Positions 27,538-36,470 of a stretch of DNA of 48,205 bases are shown piece after piece. The first letter of the stretch is position 1, and the number at the start of each line of letters is the position of its first letter. Origin of the DNA: Spirochaetes bacterium ADurb.BinA120 (GTDB taxonomy: Bacteria; Spirochaetota; UBA4802; UBA5368); NCBI GenBank assembly GCA_002069125.1, contig MVZN01000018.1:1-48205 (forward strand), in the 5' to 3' direction. The notes beneath the pieces were generated by a model. It searched no databases and had not been told where the DNA came from. It saw only the letters and a program-made list of their open reading frames with translations. The position numbers were made by a program, and so were the translations under genes.

Positions 27538-29412
27538 ATGTCCAAACACGAATTCCAGACCGAGGTGAACCAGCTCCTTCACCTTATAATCCATTCGCTA
27601 TATTCGAACAAGGAGATCTTCCTTAGGGAACTTGTGTCCAATGCGTCCGACGCGCTCGACAAGCTGAAATTTCTTACCTATACGGATGATAGATTGAGGG
27701 AGCTGCCGTTCGACCCGCGTATAGACATACGCTTCAGCCAGGAGGAAAACACCCTGGAGATATCGGATACTGGAATCGGGATGAACGAACAGGACCTGGT
27801 GGAGAACCTCGGCACCATCGCCCGATCGGGAACCAAAAGCTTCATCGAGGCGCTGAAGGCGGACGCCAAAGGAGACATCAACATGATCGGCCAGTTCGGC
27901 GTCGGCTTTTATTCGGCATTTATGGTGGCCGACAGGGTAAGGGTAACATCCCGAAAGGCCGGCGAGGATGCCGCATGGATATGGGAGAGCGAGGGTAAGG
28001 GCGAGTACACTATCGAATCGGGAGCCCGCGATTCGCAGGGAACGACGGTGATGCTTCATCTGAACGAGGAGGGAAAGGAATTCGCTACAAGATGGGCGAT
28101 AGAAAGGGTGATCAAAAAATACAGCGACCATATCCCATTTCCCATACATCTACACTACGACGCTACTAGCTACGAGGGTGAGGGCAAGGACCGCAAAGAG
28201 AAAAAGGAGCGGAAGGTCGAAAAGATCAACGAGGCCACCGCCATGTGGAGAAGGCCCAAGTCCGAGCTTAAAGAGGAGGATTATAAGGAGTTCTACCGGG
28301 TCCTTTCACATGATAACGACGAGCCGATCCTGTATATCCATACCCAGGCGGAAGGGACCATGGACTACACCACGCTGTTTTATATTCCACGAAAGGCGCC
28401 CTTCGACCTCTACCTTTCCGATTTCAGGTCCGGAGTCAAGCTGTATGTAAAGAGGGTGTTTATAACCGACGACGACAGGGATCTCCTCCCTACCTATCTG
28501 CGGTTCGTTCGCGGCATAATAGACTCGGAAGACCTGCCGCTTAACGTGAGCAGGGAGATACTTCAGCAGAACAAGGTGCTGGCGAAGATAAAGAACACCT
28601 CGGTAAAAAAGATTCTCGGGGAGATCCAGAAGCTTGCGGGCGATCCAACAAAGTATACTGAGTTCTACCGGGAATTCGGAAAACCCATCAAGGAGGGTCT
28701 CTACCAGGACTTCGAAAACCGGGAGACGCTTCTGGATCTGGTCCGCTTCAAATCGACCTCAACGAAAAAAGGAGAATATACAAGCCTTGCTGAATACAAG
28801 GGAAGGATGAAGCCTGACCGTAAGGAGATTTATTATGTGACAGGTGAAAGCGAGGAAACCCTCAGGCAGTCGCCCCTGCTCGAGATGTACAGGGACAGAG
28901 GTATAGAAGTCCTCATTATGGATGACGAAATCGACGAAATCGTAATCCCATCCGCCGGGAGATACGGCGATCTGGAATTCAAATCCGTAAACCGCAGCGA
29001 CGCCGCGGACGACCTCAAAACTGATGAAGACAGGGAAAAGGAAAAGGAGCTAGATCCTTTTATAAAACGACTGAAGGAAATACTCGGAGACAGGGTGAAG
29101 GATGTCAAGGCGAGCACGCGACTGAGCGATTCTCCGTCGTGCATCGTCGTGGACCAGAACGACCCTACGGTGAAGATGCAGGGCATCTTAAAGGCCATGG
29201 GAAGGTTCGACTTCGGCGAATTCAAACCGATCCTGGAGATCAATCCACGCCACGCCATCATCCAGCGCCTGAGGGGCGTCGAAGACAGGGCCCTCTACGA
29301 GGACGCAGGCCTGCTTCTCCTGGAACAGGCTATGCTGATAGAGGGAGTGAAGATCGACAATCCCGCGCAGTTTGTACAGAGATTGAACAGGCTGATGGAG
29401 AAAGCGCTTTAA
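27538..29412 (+). CDS. htpG: HSP90-family chaperone HtpG
   Basis: This 624-residue protein is a typical bacterial HSP90. The GHKL ATPase domain shows NASDALDKLKFL near the N-terminus, DTGIGM, and GQFGVGFYSAFMVAD around residues 120-135. The middle domain carries the conserved Arg-containing segment LPLNVSREILQQNK near 340-355, and a C-terminal dimerisation domain follows. It refolds or stabilises client proteins in an ATP cycle. The start is the ATG after TGGAGG, seven codons inside the longest frame. A 270-bp leader region with a hairpin and a -35-like element precedes it. Confidence 0.96.
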   Translation: MSKHEFQTEVNQLLHLIIHSLYSNKEIFLRELVSNASDALDKLKFLTYTDDRLRELPFDPRIDIRFSQEENTLEISDTGIGMNEQDLVENLGTIARSGTKSFIEALKADAKGDINMIGQFGVGFYSAFMVADRVRVTSRKAGEDAAWIWESEGKGEYTIESGARDSQGTTVMLHLNEEGKEFATRWAIERVIKKYSDHIPFPIHLHYDATSYEGEGKDRKEKKERKVEKINEATAMWRRPKSELKEEDYKEFYRVLSHDNDEPILYIHTQAEGTMDYTTLFYIPRKAPFDLYLSDFRSGVKLYVKRVFITDDDRDLLPTYLRFVRGIIDSEDLPLNVSREILQQNKVLAKIKNTSVKKILGEIQKLAGDPTKYTEFYREFGKPIKEGLYQDFENRETLLDLVRFKSTSTKKGEYTSLAEYKGRMKPDRKEIYYVTGESEETLRQSPLLEMYRDRGIEVLIMDDEIDEIVIPSAGRYGDLEFKSVNRSDAADDLKTDEDREKEKELDPFIKRLKEILGDRVKDVKASTRLSDSPSCIVVDQNDPTVKMQGILKAMGRFDFGEFKPILEINPRHAIIQRLRGVEDRALYEDAGLLLLEQAMLIEGVKIDNPAQFVQRLNRLMEKAL

Positions 29413-29859
29413 GTGTCCTAAAGGCCGGCAAAAGTCCAGGCGGGCCCATCGGTATATCAGGCGCAATCGCGAAACGCCCATTCGGACGCATTGCGAATAA
29501 AGCGTATTGCGGCATAGCAATGTAAAAGCTCGTTCCTTGTTCAACAAATATTATTATTTGTGCCGATGGATTGGATGTATCTTTTTTAATTCCGGCTTGC
29601 ATTTAGAATATGCAATTTTAATGTGTGCAAATTCAAACAACCGATCCTGAGTGTTGTGTACCGAAAGGCATTGGAGATTATACGGCATTGAGCGAGTAGG
29701 TGGAAAGTAAAGGCCTGTTTTACCAGCCGAATGTGAGGAGGCGTCGGTAATTTCAAGTTCCGCTTAATCCCATTCAAAATATGGATAATTAAAAATGCCC
29801 TCAAGGAAGCCTTGCCGGGAAAGGGATTATTTACAGAATATTTCGACAAGGAGAATGAA
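29413..29859. other. 447-bp intergenic region
   Basis: I see no gene here. It is AT-rich from about 29520. It holds small inverted repeats such as ATTGC-GGCATA-GCAAT near 29507-29522 and CAAGG-AAG-CCTTG near 29800, and no T-tracted terminator. The last 15 bases give the ribosome site of the next gene. Confidence 0.4.
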
Positions 29860-30845
29860 ATGAAAAAAGGTCTTTTTTCACTGCCGTCCGTGTTGATAGT
29901 AAGCCTGGTATTCATAACAGGCCTGGATTCCGCCCCCAGAAAAAAAGAAGAGCGGATATAGAACCTCGGGCAAGAACGACAAAAGAGCTCGTGGAACCGG
30001 CGGCCAGGGATTCGAAGACACCACTGGTCTCGCCCAGTATCGGGCGCCTTTTATATGTTCCTGCCGGCCGTTTCCAGCACGATAAAAGTCCGACAAATAT
30101 CATTGTGATTACCAGGCCCTATTATATCGGCCAGTACGAAATTACCCGAAAGCAATTCCAGTCGGTCATGGGAACCGATCCAAGTAAAACCGATAAATCG
30201 AGTGGAGTATCGGATCCTGTCCAAATGGTAAGCTGGTACCATGCGATTGCCTTTTGCAACAAGTTGAGCGCCATAGAAGGCCTCACCGCAGTATACAATG
30301 TAAGCGGTGTCAGCAATTGGGCGAATATTTCATTTTCCGATGTTCCGTTGAAAGAGGATCAGAATTGGACCAAAGCGACGTGTAATTGGAACGCTAACGG
30401 TTATCGTCTGCCGACCGAAATGGAGTCGATGTGGGCCGCCATGGGCGCTCCGGCGGATGGACAGGACGCTAAAACAGACACCAAATCTTACTCCAAAGAA
30501 TTCGCCGGAAGCACAGGGAGCAACCAGCTTAACGATTACGCCTGGCACTGGGATAACAGCGCCAAAAAAACTCATCCGGTGGGAAGCCTCAAGCCAAACG
30601 AACTTTCCCTTTACGATATGAGCGGCAATGTCTTCGAATGGTGCTGGGATTATTTCGATAATATTCCGGCTGGTACGAAGACGGACTATAAAGGCAAGCC
30701 CTTCGGATCCGATCGTCTGGTGCGGGGAGGCGGCTGGGTAAGCGATTCATCCTTCTGCGCGATTGCTGAAAGAGGGGATCGGTACAGCCCCTACGACCGG
30801 ACTTTTGGCATAGGTTTCCGGGTAGTGCGAAACGAGCCGAAATAG
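29860..30845 (+). CDS. exported SUMF1/formylglycine-generating-enzyme-like protein, frame interrupted at an A7 run
   Basis: An ATG with AAGGAGAATGAA ahead of it opens a 33-codon frame encoding a signal peptide (MKKGLFSLPSVLIVSLVFIT...). It ends at TAG 29959. The mature domain continues in the -1 frame, from near 29946 to 30845. The crossover is an in-frame A-AAA-AAA heptamer at 29940-29946. A -1 slip there gives one protein of about 328 residues. The body shows the FGE-sulfatase fold: ITRKQFQSVMG, YRLPTEMESMWA, LYDMSGNVFEW and RLVRGGGW. The C-terminal half lacks the paired catalytic cysteines of true formylglycine enzymes, so it is probably a binding or accessory protein. Programmed frameshift, recent mutation and sequence error are all possible. 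Confidence 0.7.
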
Positions 30846-30854
30846 ATCGATACA

Positions 30855-30894
30855 GGGGAATAGAGACCGGGCCATGTGTCCGGCCTCTATCCCC
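30855..30894 (+). terminator. hairpin after the SUMF1-like gene
   Basis: GGGGA-ATAGAG pairs with CTCTAT-CCCC, with a bulge and an inner CCGG helix. No T-tract follows, so it may be a weak or Rho-assisted terminator. Confidence 0.45.
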
Positions 30895-30970
30895 GGCCAC
30901 CAGGCCATAGCCCCCTCCGTTGATTCCGGACATATACCGTATCCGTTTCCAAGCCCGCCAAATTTCCGGT

Positions 30971-30999
30971 TTGACATGGACGTGCCGGGCCTTTATTAA
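30971..30999 (+). promoter_or_regulatory. promoter for the 109-residue hypothetical
   Basis: TTGACA and TATTAA are separated by 17 nt; the predicted start lies about 19 nt before the start codon. Confidence 0.65.
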
Positions 31000-31025
31000 T
31001 GTGTGTCGCACCGGAGGCACATACT

Positions 31026-31355
31026 ATGGAAAAAACGACATCGCTTCTAAAAAAACTCGATAACCTCACCTACCTTCTCCAGGTGGTAAGGGACGAGATC
31101 GAAAACACGATAACGGACACCCTTCTGGAGCTGGGTGACACCCGGTCAGAAAGGCTCGAGGTGCCGGACGTAGCCGAGGATGACGGCGGAATACTCGAGG
31201 GGTTCAGCGTGTCCCTGGATAAGGAAAAGGGGCTTTTGATAGAGTTCCGCGACGGCCAGGTGATTCCTCTCTACACAATGGATACCGACGATATGTACGA
31301 TTATTTCGTCCGGATACATTCGGCCCTTATGGATGATGGGGTTTCATATAATTAG
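31026..31355 (+). CDS. hypothetical small acidic protein
   Basis: This 109-residue cytosolic protein is not one I recognise. The first 45 residues are a predicted helix, a middle acidic stretch (EDDGG) follows, and the C-terminal half alternates strand and helix with LLIEFRDGQVIPLYTMDTDD. The start after GGAGGCACATACT is preferred over one nine codons upstream. It has a good promoter, and about 105 bp separate it from the VWA lipoprotein gene, so the two may be co-expressed. Confidence 0.65.
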   Translation: MEKTTSLLKKLDNLTYLLQVVRDEIENTITDTLLELGDTRSERLEVPDVAEDDGGILEGFSVSLDKEKGLLIEFRDGQVIPLYTMDTDDMYDYFVRIHSALMDDGVSYN

Positions 31356-31461
31356 TGTCCGGGCGCAGGAACAGGATTCACGTCGGCGGTTAGACGAATA
31401 TAAAAGGCGCATCAGTCAGTGGTGAACGCGGTTAGGGCGAAACGCCCGAGGGGGGTATGGG

Positions 31462-33336
31462 ATGAAACGTCTGGTGGCGATAACAGTCTTATTCCTCGCT
31501 TTCTTGATCTCCGGCTGCGCGGGGATGAAAGAGGCGAAGGAATCCGGAGGAGAAACCGCTTCGATCCTCAAGTCGAAGGTCGATGATGGGGATAAATCCA
31601 TCGATGTGAGGAAAGATGAATCCGTCTCTGCCGATGGTGTGTCGAAAAAGAAGAATGGACGGGAATCGCTTTCGGCTCTTGAGAAGCCCGCGGCTGGACT
31701 TCCCGCCGAAAAGGCGCCGGGGCCGTCGAAGGGACTGGAAAAAGCCGATGGCAGGGCCAGGCGCGGCGAGGGATTCACCGAAGCGGGCAGGCCCGCGCCT
31801 CCGGCCGCGTCCGGACTTAAGGCCGGGTTCTCCGACGATAACAAGCAGTTCAACTATTTTATTAATTTCCTTGAAAAGTACTCAGGCCAGGTCCGGCATT
31901 ATCCGCTGGACGTGCGCGAGCGTATAGTCATCAGGGTCCTGGACGCAAAGAACAGGTCCCTTGCGAACGCCAGGGTTGAGATCTCGGCCAACAGGAAGGC
32001 GCTCGTATCCGGAAAGACATATGCGGACGGCACTTTTAGCTTCTTTCCATCGGAATATGATCGCAAGATATACGCTTATAAGGTAAGCGTATCGGCGGGA
32101 CGACAGAAAAAAGAGGCGTCCTTCGATCGTCAGGGAAAACGAGAAATCACGCTCGTCATGGAAGGGGAACGTCCCACGCCGAAAAATATTCCGCTCGATA
32201 TCGTTTTCGTTCTCGACACCACCGGAAGCATGGGGGAGGAAATCAGCCGCTTAAAAAGCACGATCGAAATTATAAACCTGAACCTAAGCTCCCTTTCGAC
32301 AAAGCCGAAAATCCGTTTTGGGATGGTGCTGTACAAGGACAGGGGTGATGAATACCTGACCAGGGTGGTTCCTCTTACCGGGGACCTCGATAAATTTCGT
32401 TCGGAACTTGAGGATGTCAGCGCGTCCGGAGGGGGGGACGAGCCCGAGGACCTTCAATCCGCGCTGAAGGACACGATTCAGAAGATCGCCTGGAACGCCG
32501 ATGGGATTCGCCTGGCATACATCATAACGGACGCGCCCCCGCACCTGGATTACGAACAGGACTACACCTATGTGTCGGCCGCGCGTAATGCCAGAAATAT
32601 GGGAATCAAGATTTTCAGCGTGGGCACCGGGGGCCTCAACATAAATGGGGAATATATACTCCGCCAGATCTCCCAGTACACGTCCGCGGCGTATATTTTC
32701 CTCACATACGGGGAGAGGGGAGAGAGCGAGGGTGGCAAAGAGGGAAGCGTCAGCCACCATACCGGGGCCAACTTCCAGACCGACAAGCTGGAGAGCATCA
32801 TCATCCGGCTTACCAAAGAGGAACTCGCTCATCTATCCGACACTCCGCTCGAAAGCGGGGAGTCTTTCATACAGGCGACGAAAATTGAGGACGAACAGAA
32901 CGAGGAAATCCTGAAGAAACTTTTTGATATGGCCCTGGTCCAGCTTGTCGATTATTCATCGATAGGAATACCGGACGGGACCCCGGTCAGCATCATACCC
33001 TTCGGAAGCCTTCAGGCGGGCGACAGGGCAAGCGCGGAGTATTTTGCCGAACAGATGAATTTCGCGATCAGCCGAAACAAGACATTCCGGCCCGTAGAGC
33101 GAAGGGATCTGCAGAAGATTCTAAAAGAGCTGGAACTTGGAATGAGCGGAATCGTGGAGGACGAGGGCGCGGTCAAGGTCGGTAAAATGGTCGGCGCCAG
33201 GATGATGATTACAGGGAGGCTGTATTCAAAGAACAAAAATTACGAGGTGTTCCTGAAGCTCCTGCGCGTGGAGACTGGCGAGGTCCTTTCGGTCAACAAG
33301 CTCTTAATTGACCGGCGGCTGGGGCTTTCGAGATAG
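31462..33336 (+). CDS. lipoprotein with VWA domain and C-terminal CsgG/LpoB-like domain
   Basis: This 624-residue envelope protein has a lipobox LISGC with Cys19 and a long Lys/Glu/Ala-rich linker (about 25-125). A carboxypeptidase-regulatory-like beta domain at about 150-230 (LANARVEISANRKA) follows. The von Willebrand A domain at about 245-430 has a MIDAS motif DTTGS in place of the usual DxSxS. The C-terminal region (about 500-620) looks like the CsgG/LpoB fold, with VERRDLQKILKELELG. The combination suggests a surface or periplasmic protein that binds ligands and perhaps peptidoglycan synthases; that is inference. Start is preceded by GAGGGGGGT. It converges with the GalT-like gene with 3 nt between stops. 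Confidence 0.82.
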   Translation: MKRLVAITVLFLAFLISGCAGMKEAKESGGETASILKSKVDDGDKSIDVRKDESVSADGVSKKKNGRESLSALEKPAAGLPAEKAPGPSKGLEKADGRARRGEGFTEAGRPAPPAASGLKAGFSDDNKQFNYFINFLEKYSGQVRHYPLDVRERIVIRVLDAKNRSLANARVEISANRKALVSGKTYADGTFSFFPSEYDRKIYAYKVSVSAGRQKKEASFDRQGKREITLVMEGERPTPKNIPLDIVFVLDTTGSMGEEISRLKSTIEIINLNLSSLSTKPKIRFGMVLYKDRGDEYLTRVVPLTGDLDKFRSELEDVSASGGGDEPEDLQSALKDTIQKIAWNADGIRLAYIITDAPPHLDYEQDYTYVSAARNARNMGIKIFSVGTGGLNINGEYILRQISQYTSAAYIFLTYGERGESEGGKEGSVSHHTGANFQTDKLESIIIRLTKEELAHLSDTPLESGESFIQATKIEDEQNEEILKKLFDMALVQLVDYSSIGIPDGTPVSIIPFGSLQAGDRASAEYFAEQMNFAISRNKTFRPVERRDLQKILKELELGMSGIVEDEGAVKVGKMVGARMMITGRLYSKNKNYEVFLKLLRVETGEVLSVNKLLIDRRLGLSR

Positions 33337-33339
33337 CGC

Positions 33340-34356
33340 TCAGGGCCTCCAGGCGTCCCTTATCGCAAGGCAGATGTCCTCCGGCTTCATGGTGGTAAGC
33401 GGCTCCCCGTGGAGCATCTTCATGTAATTTATCTCGCTTGTGCCAAGTGGCGGCAGCGCGATCCGCGGGCAGAGGCGTATATGCGGCGTGAACGAGCCAA
33501 CGCCGGCCTTAAAATAAAAGGCCATATTGAAGCTTGTAATGTTGAGCGAGCCCATAAAACGCAATATCTCCACCAGGGCTCCTGCGATCTCTTCGGCGGA
33601 AGCCCCTATAATCTCCGCCGGAGCCGAAATTCGAGGAAGAACTCCAAGGACGTCGAAGGCGCCCATGGGCGCAAAAGCGGTCAACCACGATACGGAATCC
33701 GTATTTCCGATAAAACGCTCTCCTATTTTTTCCTCCTCGGAGATTAGGTCGGTCCAGAATTCCCCATCATGGACGGAAACGTAATTTTTCAATGCCCTCG
33801 ATATGGTGGCGTAGTAGTTGGTCGCGGTGGAGGAGGACATAACCTGAAGGTGGGGATGGACGAGGGAACTGCCGGCGAGAGGCAAAAAATTCCAGTTGAT
33901 TGACTGGTAAACAACCTCCGGCTGGGCGGGAAGGAGATCCGCAAGGTAGCGGGCGGAGCATTCGAGAGCATCGCGTATAAGATGGATGGAAAACCCATCG
34001 ATGGGAATATAATGCTCGCGGGACATGACGGTCACAGCGCCGTTCTCGTCGTATGGAAATGCGTTCGGAAAGCAAATGGCCTCGCCCTGTTTGTACCGCT
34101 CCTCGGGCACAAGAGATGGATCGAATTTAGGTGTAATCTGTTCCACCATGGAGGGGCAAAATGGACAGTATTGGCGCGTCCCTTCGGCGATGGGGCCAAA
34201 GTCCTGTTTTTCCAGTTGTTTTACAGGAAAATCCAGAATACGGGAAGTGGAGCCGGTCAGAGGGTCCACCCGCACTTCGCTCGTTTTCTCTACCGGCGCA
34301 TAAGACTGGAAGGGATCCAGAAAACGACAAGATTTAATAATTTTTTCGAAAACCAT
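33340..34356 (-). CDS. galactose-1-phosphate uridylyltransferase-like (HIT superfamily) protein
   Basis: This 338-residue protein contains the HIT-type active site H167-P-H169-L-Q171, where the second His would be the nucleotidylated residue. A Cys64-x-x-Cys67 pair near the N-terminus (YCPFCPS) resembles the zinc site of GalT. Relatives include GalT, ADP-glucose phosphorylase and other hexose-phosphate nucleotidylyltransferases. No galactose genes are nearby, so the sugar is uncertain. The ATG at 34356 is preferred to a GTG two codons upstream because GGAAGAGGAG is well spaced from it. Confidence 0.75.
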   Translation of the reverse strand: MVFEKIIKSCRFLDPFQSYAPVEKTSEVRVDPLTGSTSRILDFPVKQLEKQDFGPIAEGTRQYCPFCPSMVEQITPKFDPSLVPEERYKQGEAICFPNAFPYDENGAVTVMSREHYIPIDGFSIHLIRDALECSARYLADLLPAQPEVVYQSINWNFLPLAGSSLVHPHLQVMSSSTATNYYATISRALKNYVSVHDGEFWTDLISEEEKIGERFIGNTDSVSWLTAFAPMGAFDVLGVLPRISAPAEIIGASAEEIAGALVEILRFMGSLNITSFNMAFYFKAGVGSFTPHIRLCPRIALPPLGTSEINYMKMLHGEPLTTMKPEDICLAIRDAWRP

Positions 34357-34496
34357 GGCCACTCCTCTTCCGGCGGAGAATGGAGTTGTCGACCGTGGCG
34401 CCGGGGAGGCAGGCCTCTTTTCCCCTGGGGAAGCCCGGCGTTTCGGCGGACCTTCCGCCGTTTCGCGAGAATCGATCCGATGGAAAGATAAAGATT

Positions 34497-34524
34497 AATT
34501 TATATAGGCAAACGAAGATGTCAA
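34497..34524 (-). promoter_or_regulatory. promoter for the GalT-like gene
   Basis: On the minus strand TTGACA and TAAATT are separated by 16 nt, giving a leader of about 130 nt that contains a GGCGGA/TCCGCC hairpin. Confidence 0.5.
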
Positions 34525-34565
34525 GTTAAATCGGATTGCTGGGGCCAGGAGGCGCCGTGTCATAG

Positions 34566-34640
34566 AAAAGGCCGGGATAACGGAACATCGGGCAGTTGCG
34601 CTGCGGCCCCCCCGGGTGTTCCGTCCCCCCGGCCTTTTTT
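34566..34640 (-). terminator. bidirectional-looking terminator downstream of the CoA-transferase gene
   Basis: An 11-bp outer stem (AAAAGGCCGGG/CCCGGCCTTTT) and a 7-bp inner stem (CGGAACA/TGTTCCG) enclose a GC-rich loop. There are four T residues on the minus strand side and six on the plus side. It sits beyond the minus-strand CoA-transferase gene, whose transcript it should end. Confidence 0.8.
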
Positions 34641-34676
34641 ACACGTGCCGGTTGGGTTCTTTTACGCATGTATTAG

Positions 34677-34698
34677 GCGCGGCAGCGGCCGCGCTTTT
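34677..34698. terminator. second hairpin close to the CoA-transferase stop
   Basis: GCGCGGC-AGCG-GCCGCGC with TTTT on the plus side. It lies just beyond the minus-strand stop codon and may stabilise the transcript end. Confidence 0.4.
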
Positions 34699-34702
34699 CA
34701 CT

Positions 34703-36064
34703 TTAAATCCATTTTCTCTTTTTCGCCTCGAACGTAAGCTCGTCCCTGAAGTCTGGGTGAGCGATGCCGATAAGGGCTTTGGCCCGTTCCAATATGCTCT
34801 TGTACTTCAAATAGGCGACCCCAAATTCGGTGACTATATACTCGACATCGTTTCTCGATGTAGTGACCACGGTGTTCTCCGGGAAGGAGGGCATTATTTT
34901 CGATTTTAAATTGCCCTCGGAATCCTTATAAGTCGAATTGATGGCCAGTATATTCTTGCCGTTCTTTGCGAACTTGGTGCCCCATATAAACTGAACCTGG
35001 CCGCCGGTGCCGCTATATTGCTTAACGCCTATCGATTCGGAGGCCACCTGGCCGGTGAGGTCCAGCATGAGCGCGTTGTTGATGGCGACGAGGTTGTCGT
35101 TTTTACCTATGTTCAAAGGATTGTTGATGAATCCGATGAGCTTGAATTCGAAGTCTTTGTTGTTCTCTACATAGTCATAAAATTCACGAGTACCGACGCA
35201 GAACCCGGCAACGACCTTCCTGCCCTCCATAAAGCTACGATTCGCCCCATTCACCACGCCGGAATCGATGAGATCCTGCATGGCGGGCGTTGCGACCTCC
35301 GAGTAGATGCTGAGGTCCTTTTTGTTTTTAAGATTGTAACCAATGGCGTTTGGAAGACCGCCGAAGCCCAACTGGACGCACGATCCATCGGGGATCATGT
35401 CGGCGATGTAATCGGCCATGACCTTTTCGGCGTCCGAGATGGGAATGTTAGGGATCTCGAATATCGGCTCGTCGTGTTCGATGATCCTGTCGACCTCGGA
35501 AACATGGATCTTGAACTCGGGTGCAACTAGCCTCGGCATATGCCTGTTCACCTCGACTATTACATAGTCGGATTTGCTGATTGTATCCGGATCGAGGAAG
35601 GACGCGAAGTTCGACCTGCACATAAATCCATTTTCATCGGGGGGGGTTACCCTTGCGACCGAGATGTTGAGATTGGAGGCCCTGGCGTAGTCCGGCGTAT
35701 TGCCCAGGTGAACCGGGACATACTGGCATACTCCCCATTCCATGCAGATTCGCTCCATGGGGCCCACGAAAACCGTTTCCAGATAAAAGCTTTCATGGTT
35801 TTCGGGTTTCATGTAATCGAACAAAGCCATTGCGTATCCCATGCTTATGCCCACGTTCTGAATCTGTCCCGCCCTTTTGCTGAGGGCCCTAGAGAATTCA
35901 TAGGGGACACTTGTTCCACCGCTCATCGCTATCCTGTCGTTGGACTTGATAAGCGCGGCCGCCTCATCGGCGCTGCAGAGTTTGGCATTGTACTCGTCAC
36001 GCCATGAGGAAAAGGCCTTTCCGATCGATCTTCTTTTGTGTAGCAGGACTTCTGTCGCAGACAT
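34703..36064 (-). CDS. acetyl-CoA hydrolase / 4-hydroxybutyrate CoA-transferase family protein
   Basis: This 453-residue class I CoA-transferase moves CoA between acyl-CoA and a free acid through a glutamyl-CoA intermediate. GFGGLPNAIG at 233-242 is the oxyanion/CoA-binding segment, and Glu256 in YSEVATPAM is the likely catalytic residue. The subgroup includes acetyl-CoA hydrolase, succinyl-CoA:acetate and 4-hydroxybutyrate CoA-transferases. The PPDENGF motif near 141-147 is typical of them; the substrate cannot be fixed. Start follows GAGGAGG, 21 codons inside the longest frame. A perfect consensus promoter overlapped by a palindrome lies upstream, implying strong expression under repression. 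Confidence 0.88.
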   Translation of the reverse strand: MSATEVLLHKRRSIGKAFSSWRDEYNAKLCSADEAAALIKSNDRIAMSGGTSVPYEFSRALSKRAGQIQNVGISMGYAMALFDYMKPENHESFYLETVFVGPMERICMEWGVCQYVPVHLGNTPDYARASNLNISVARVTPPDENGFMCRSNFASFLDPDTISKSDYVIVEVNRHMPRLVAPEFKIHVSEVDRIIEHDEPIFEIPNIPISDAEKVMADYIADMIPDGSCVQLGFGGLPNAIGYNLKNKKDLSIYSEVATPAMQDLIDSGVVNGANRSFMEGRKVVAGFCVGTREFYDYVENNKDFEFKLIGFINNPLNIGKNDNLVAINNALMLDLTGQVASESIGVKQYSGTGGQVQFIWGTKFAKNGKNILAINSTYKDSEGNLKSKIMPSFPENTVVTTSRNDVEYIVTEFGVAYLKYKSILERAKALIGIAHPDFRDELTFEAKKRKWI

Positions 36065-36126
36065 GCGATCCTCCTCGATGTATGTTTGATGCCGGACGTC
36101 CACACGAGGACCCGGATAATAAAACA

Positions 36127-36155
36127 ATTATAACTATAGACATATTATATGTCAA
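36127..36155 (-). promoter_or_regulatory. perfect consensus sigma70 promoter for the CoA-transferase
   Basis: On the minus strand TTGACA, a 17-nt spacer and TATAAT match the consensus at all 12 positions. The predicted leader is about 55 nt. Confidence 0.8.
36139..36153. promoter_or_regulatory. operator candidate overlapping the CoA-transferase promoter
   Basis: GACATATTATATGTC is a perfect 15-nt palindrome with one central base. It covers most of the -35 and half of the spacer, so a protein bound here would block RNA polymerase. Confidence 0.6.
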
Positions 36156-36470
36156 TAATAATATGAATAGAATAATAAGTATGTACGAATGCAACACATA
36201 TAAATATGCTATGTATAGTGATTATTGCACGCCAGAGTTGTAATGTTATACGATTACAGAATATTAAATCCGTAAAGGCCGTTGTCGGCACAAGACCGAA
36301 AAGGATTGCCGATTACCGCCGCTTGCGGGAAACATCGATCATTTCGGGCAAGTCCACGGCACTGTTATACCATGGATAAATGACCTTTAAGATATGCCGC
36401 TCGCTGGCCCGGCTTAAGCGGGCAGTAGGCGGATCATAAGTCGATGGGGCTTTCTTAAGGGATCGACGAG
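36156..36470. other. 315-bp intergenic region before the pyrophosphatase gene end
   Basis: AT-rich up to about 36270, then GC-rich. A near-palindrome GCCCGGCTTAAGCGGGC lies near 36410-36426 and may help end the pyrophosphatase transcript on the minus strand. I see no gene. Confidence 0.35.
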
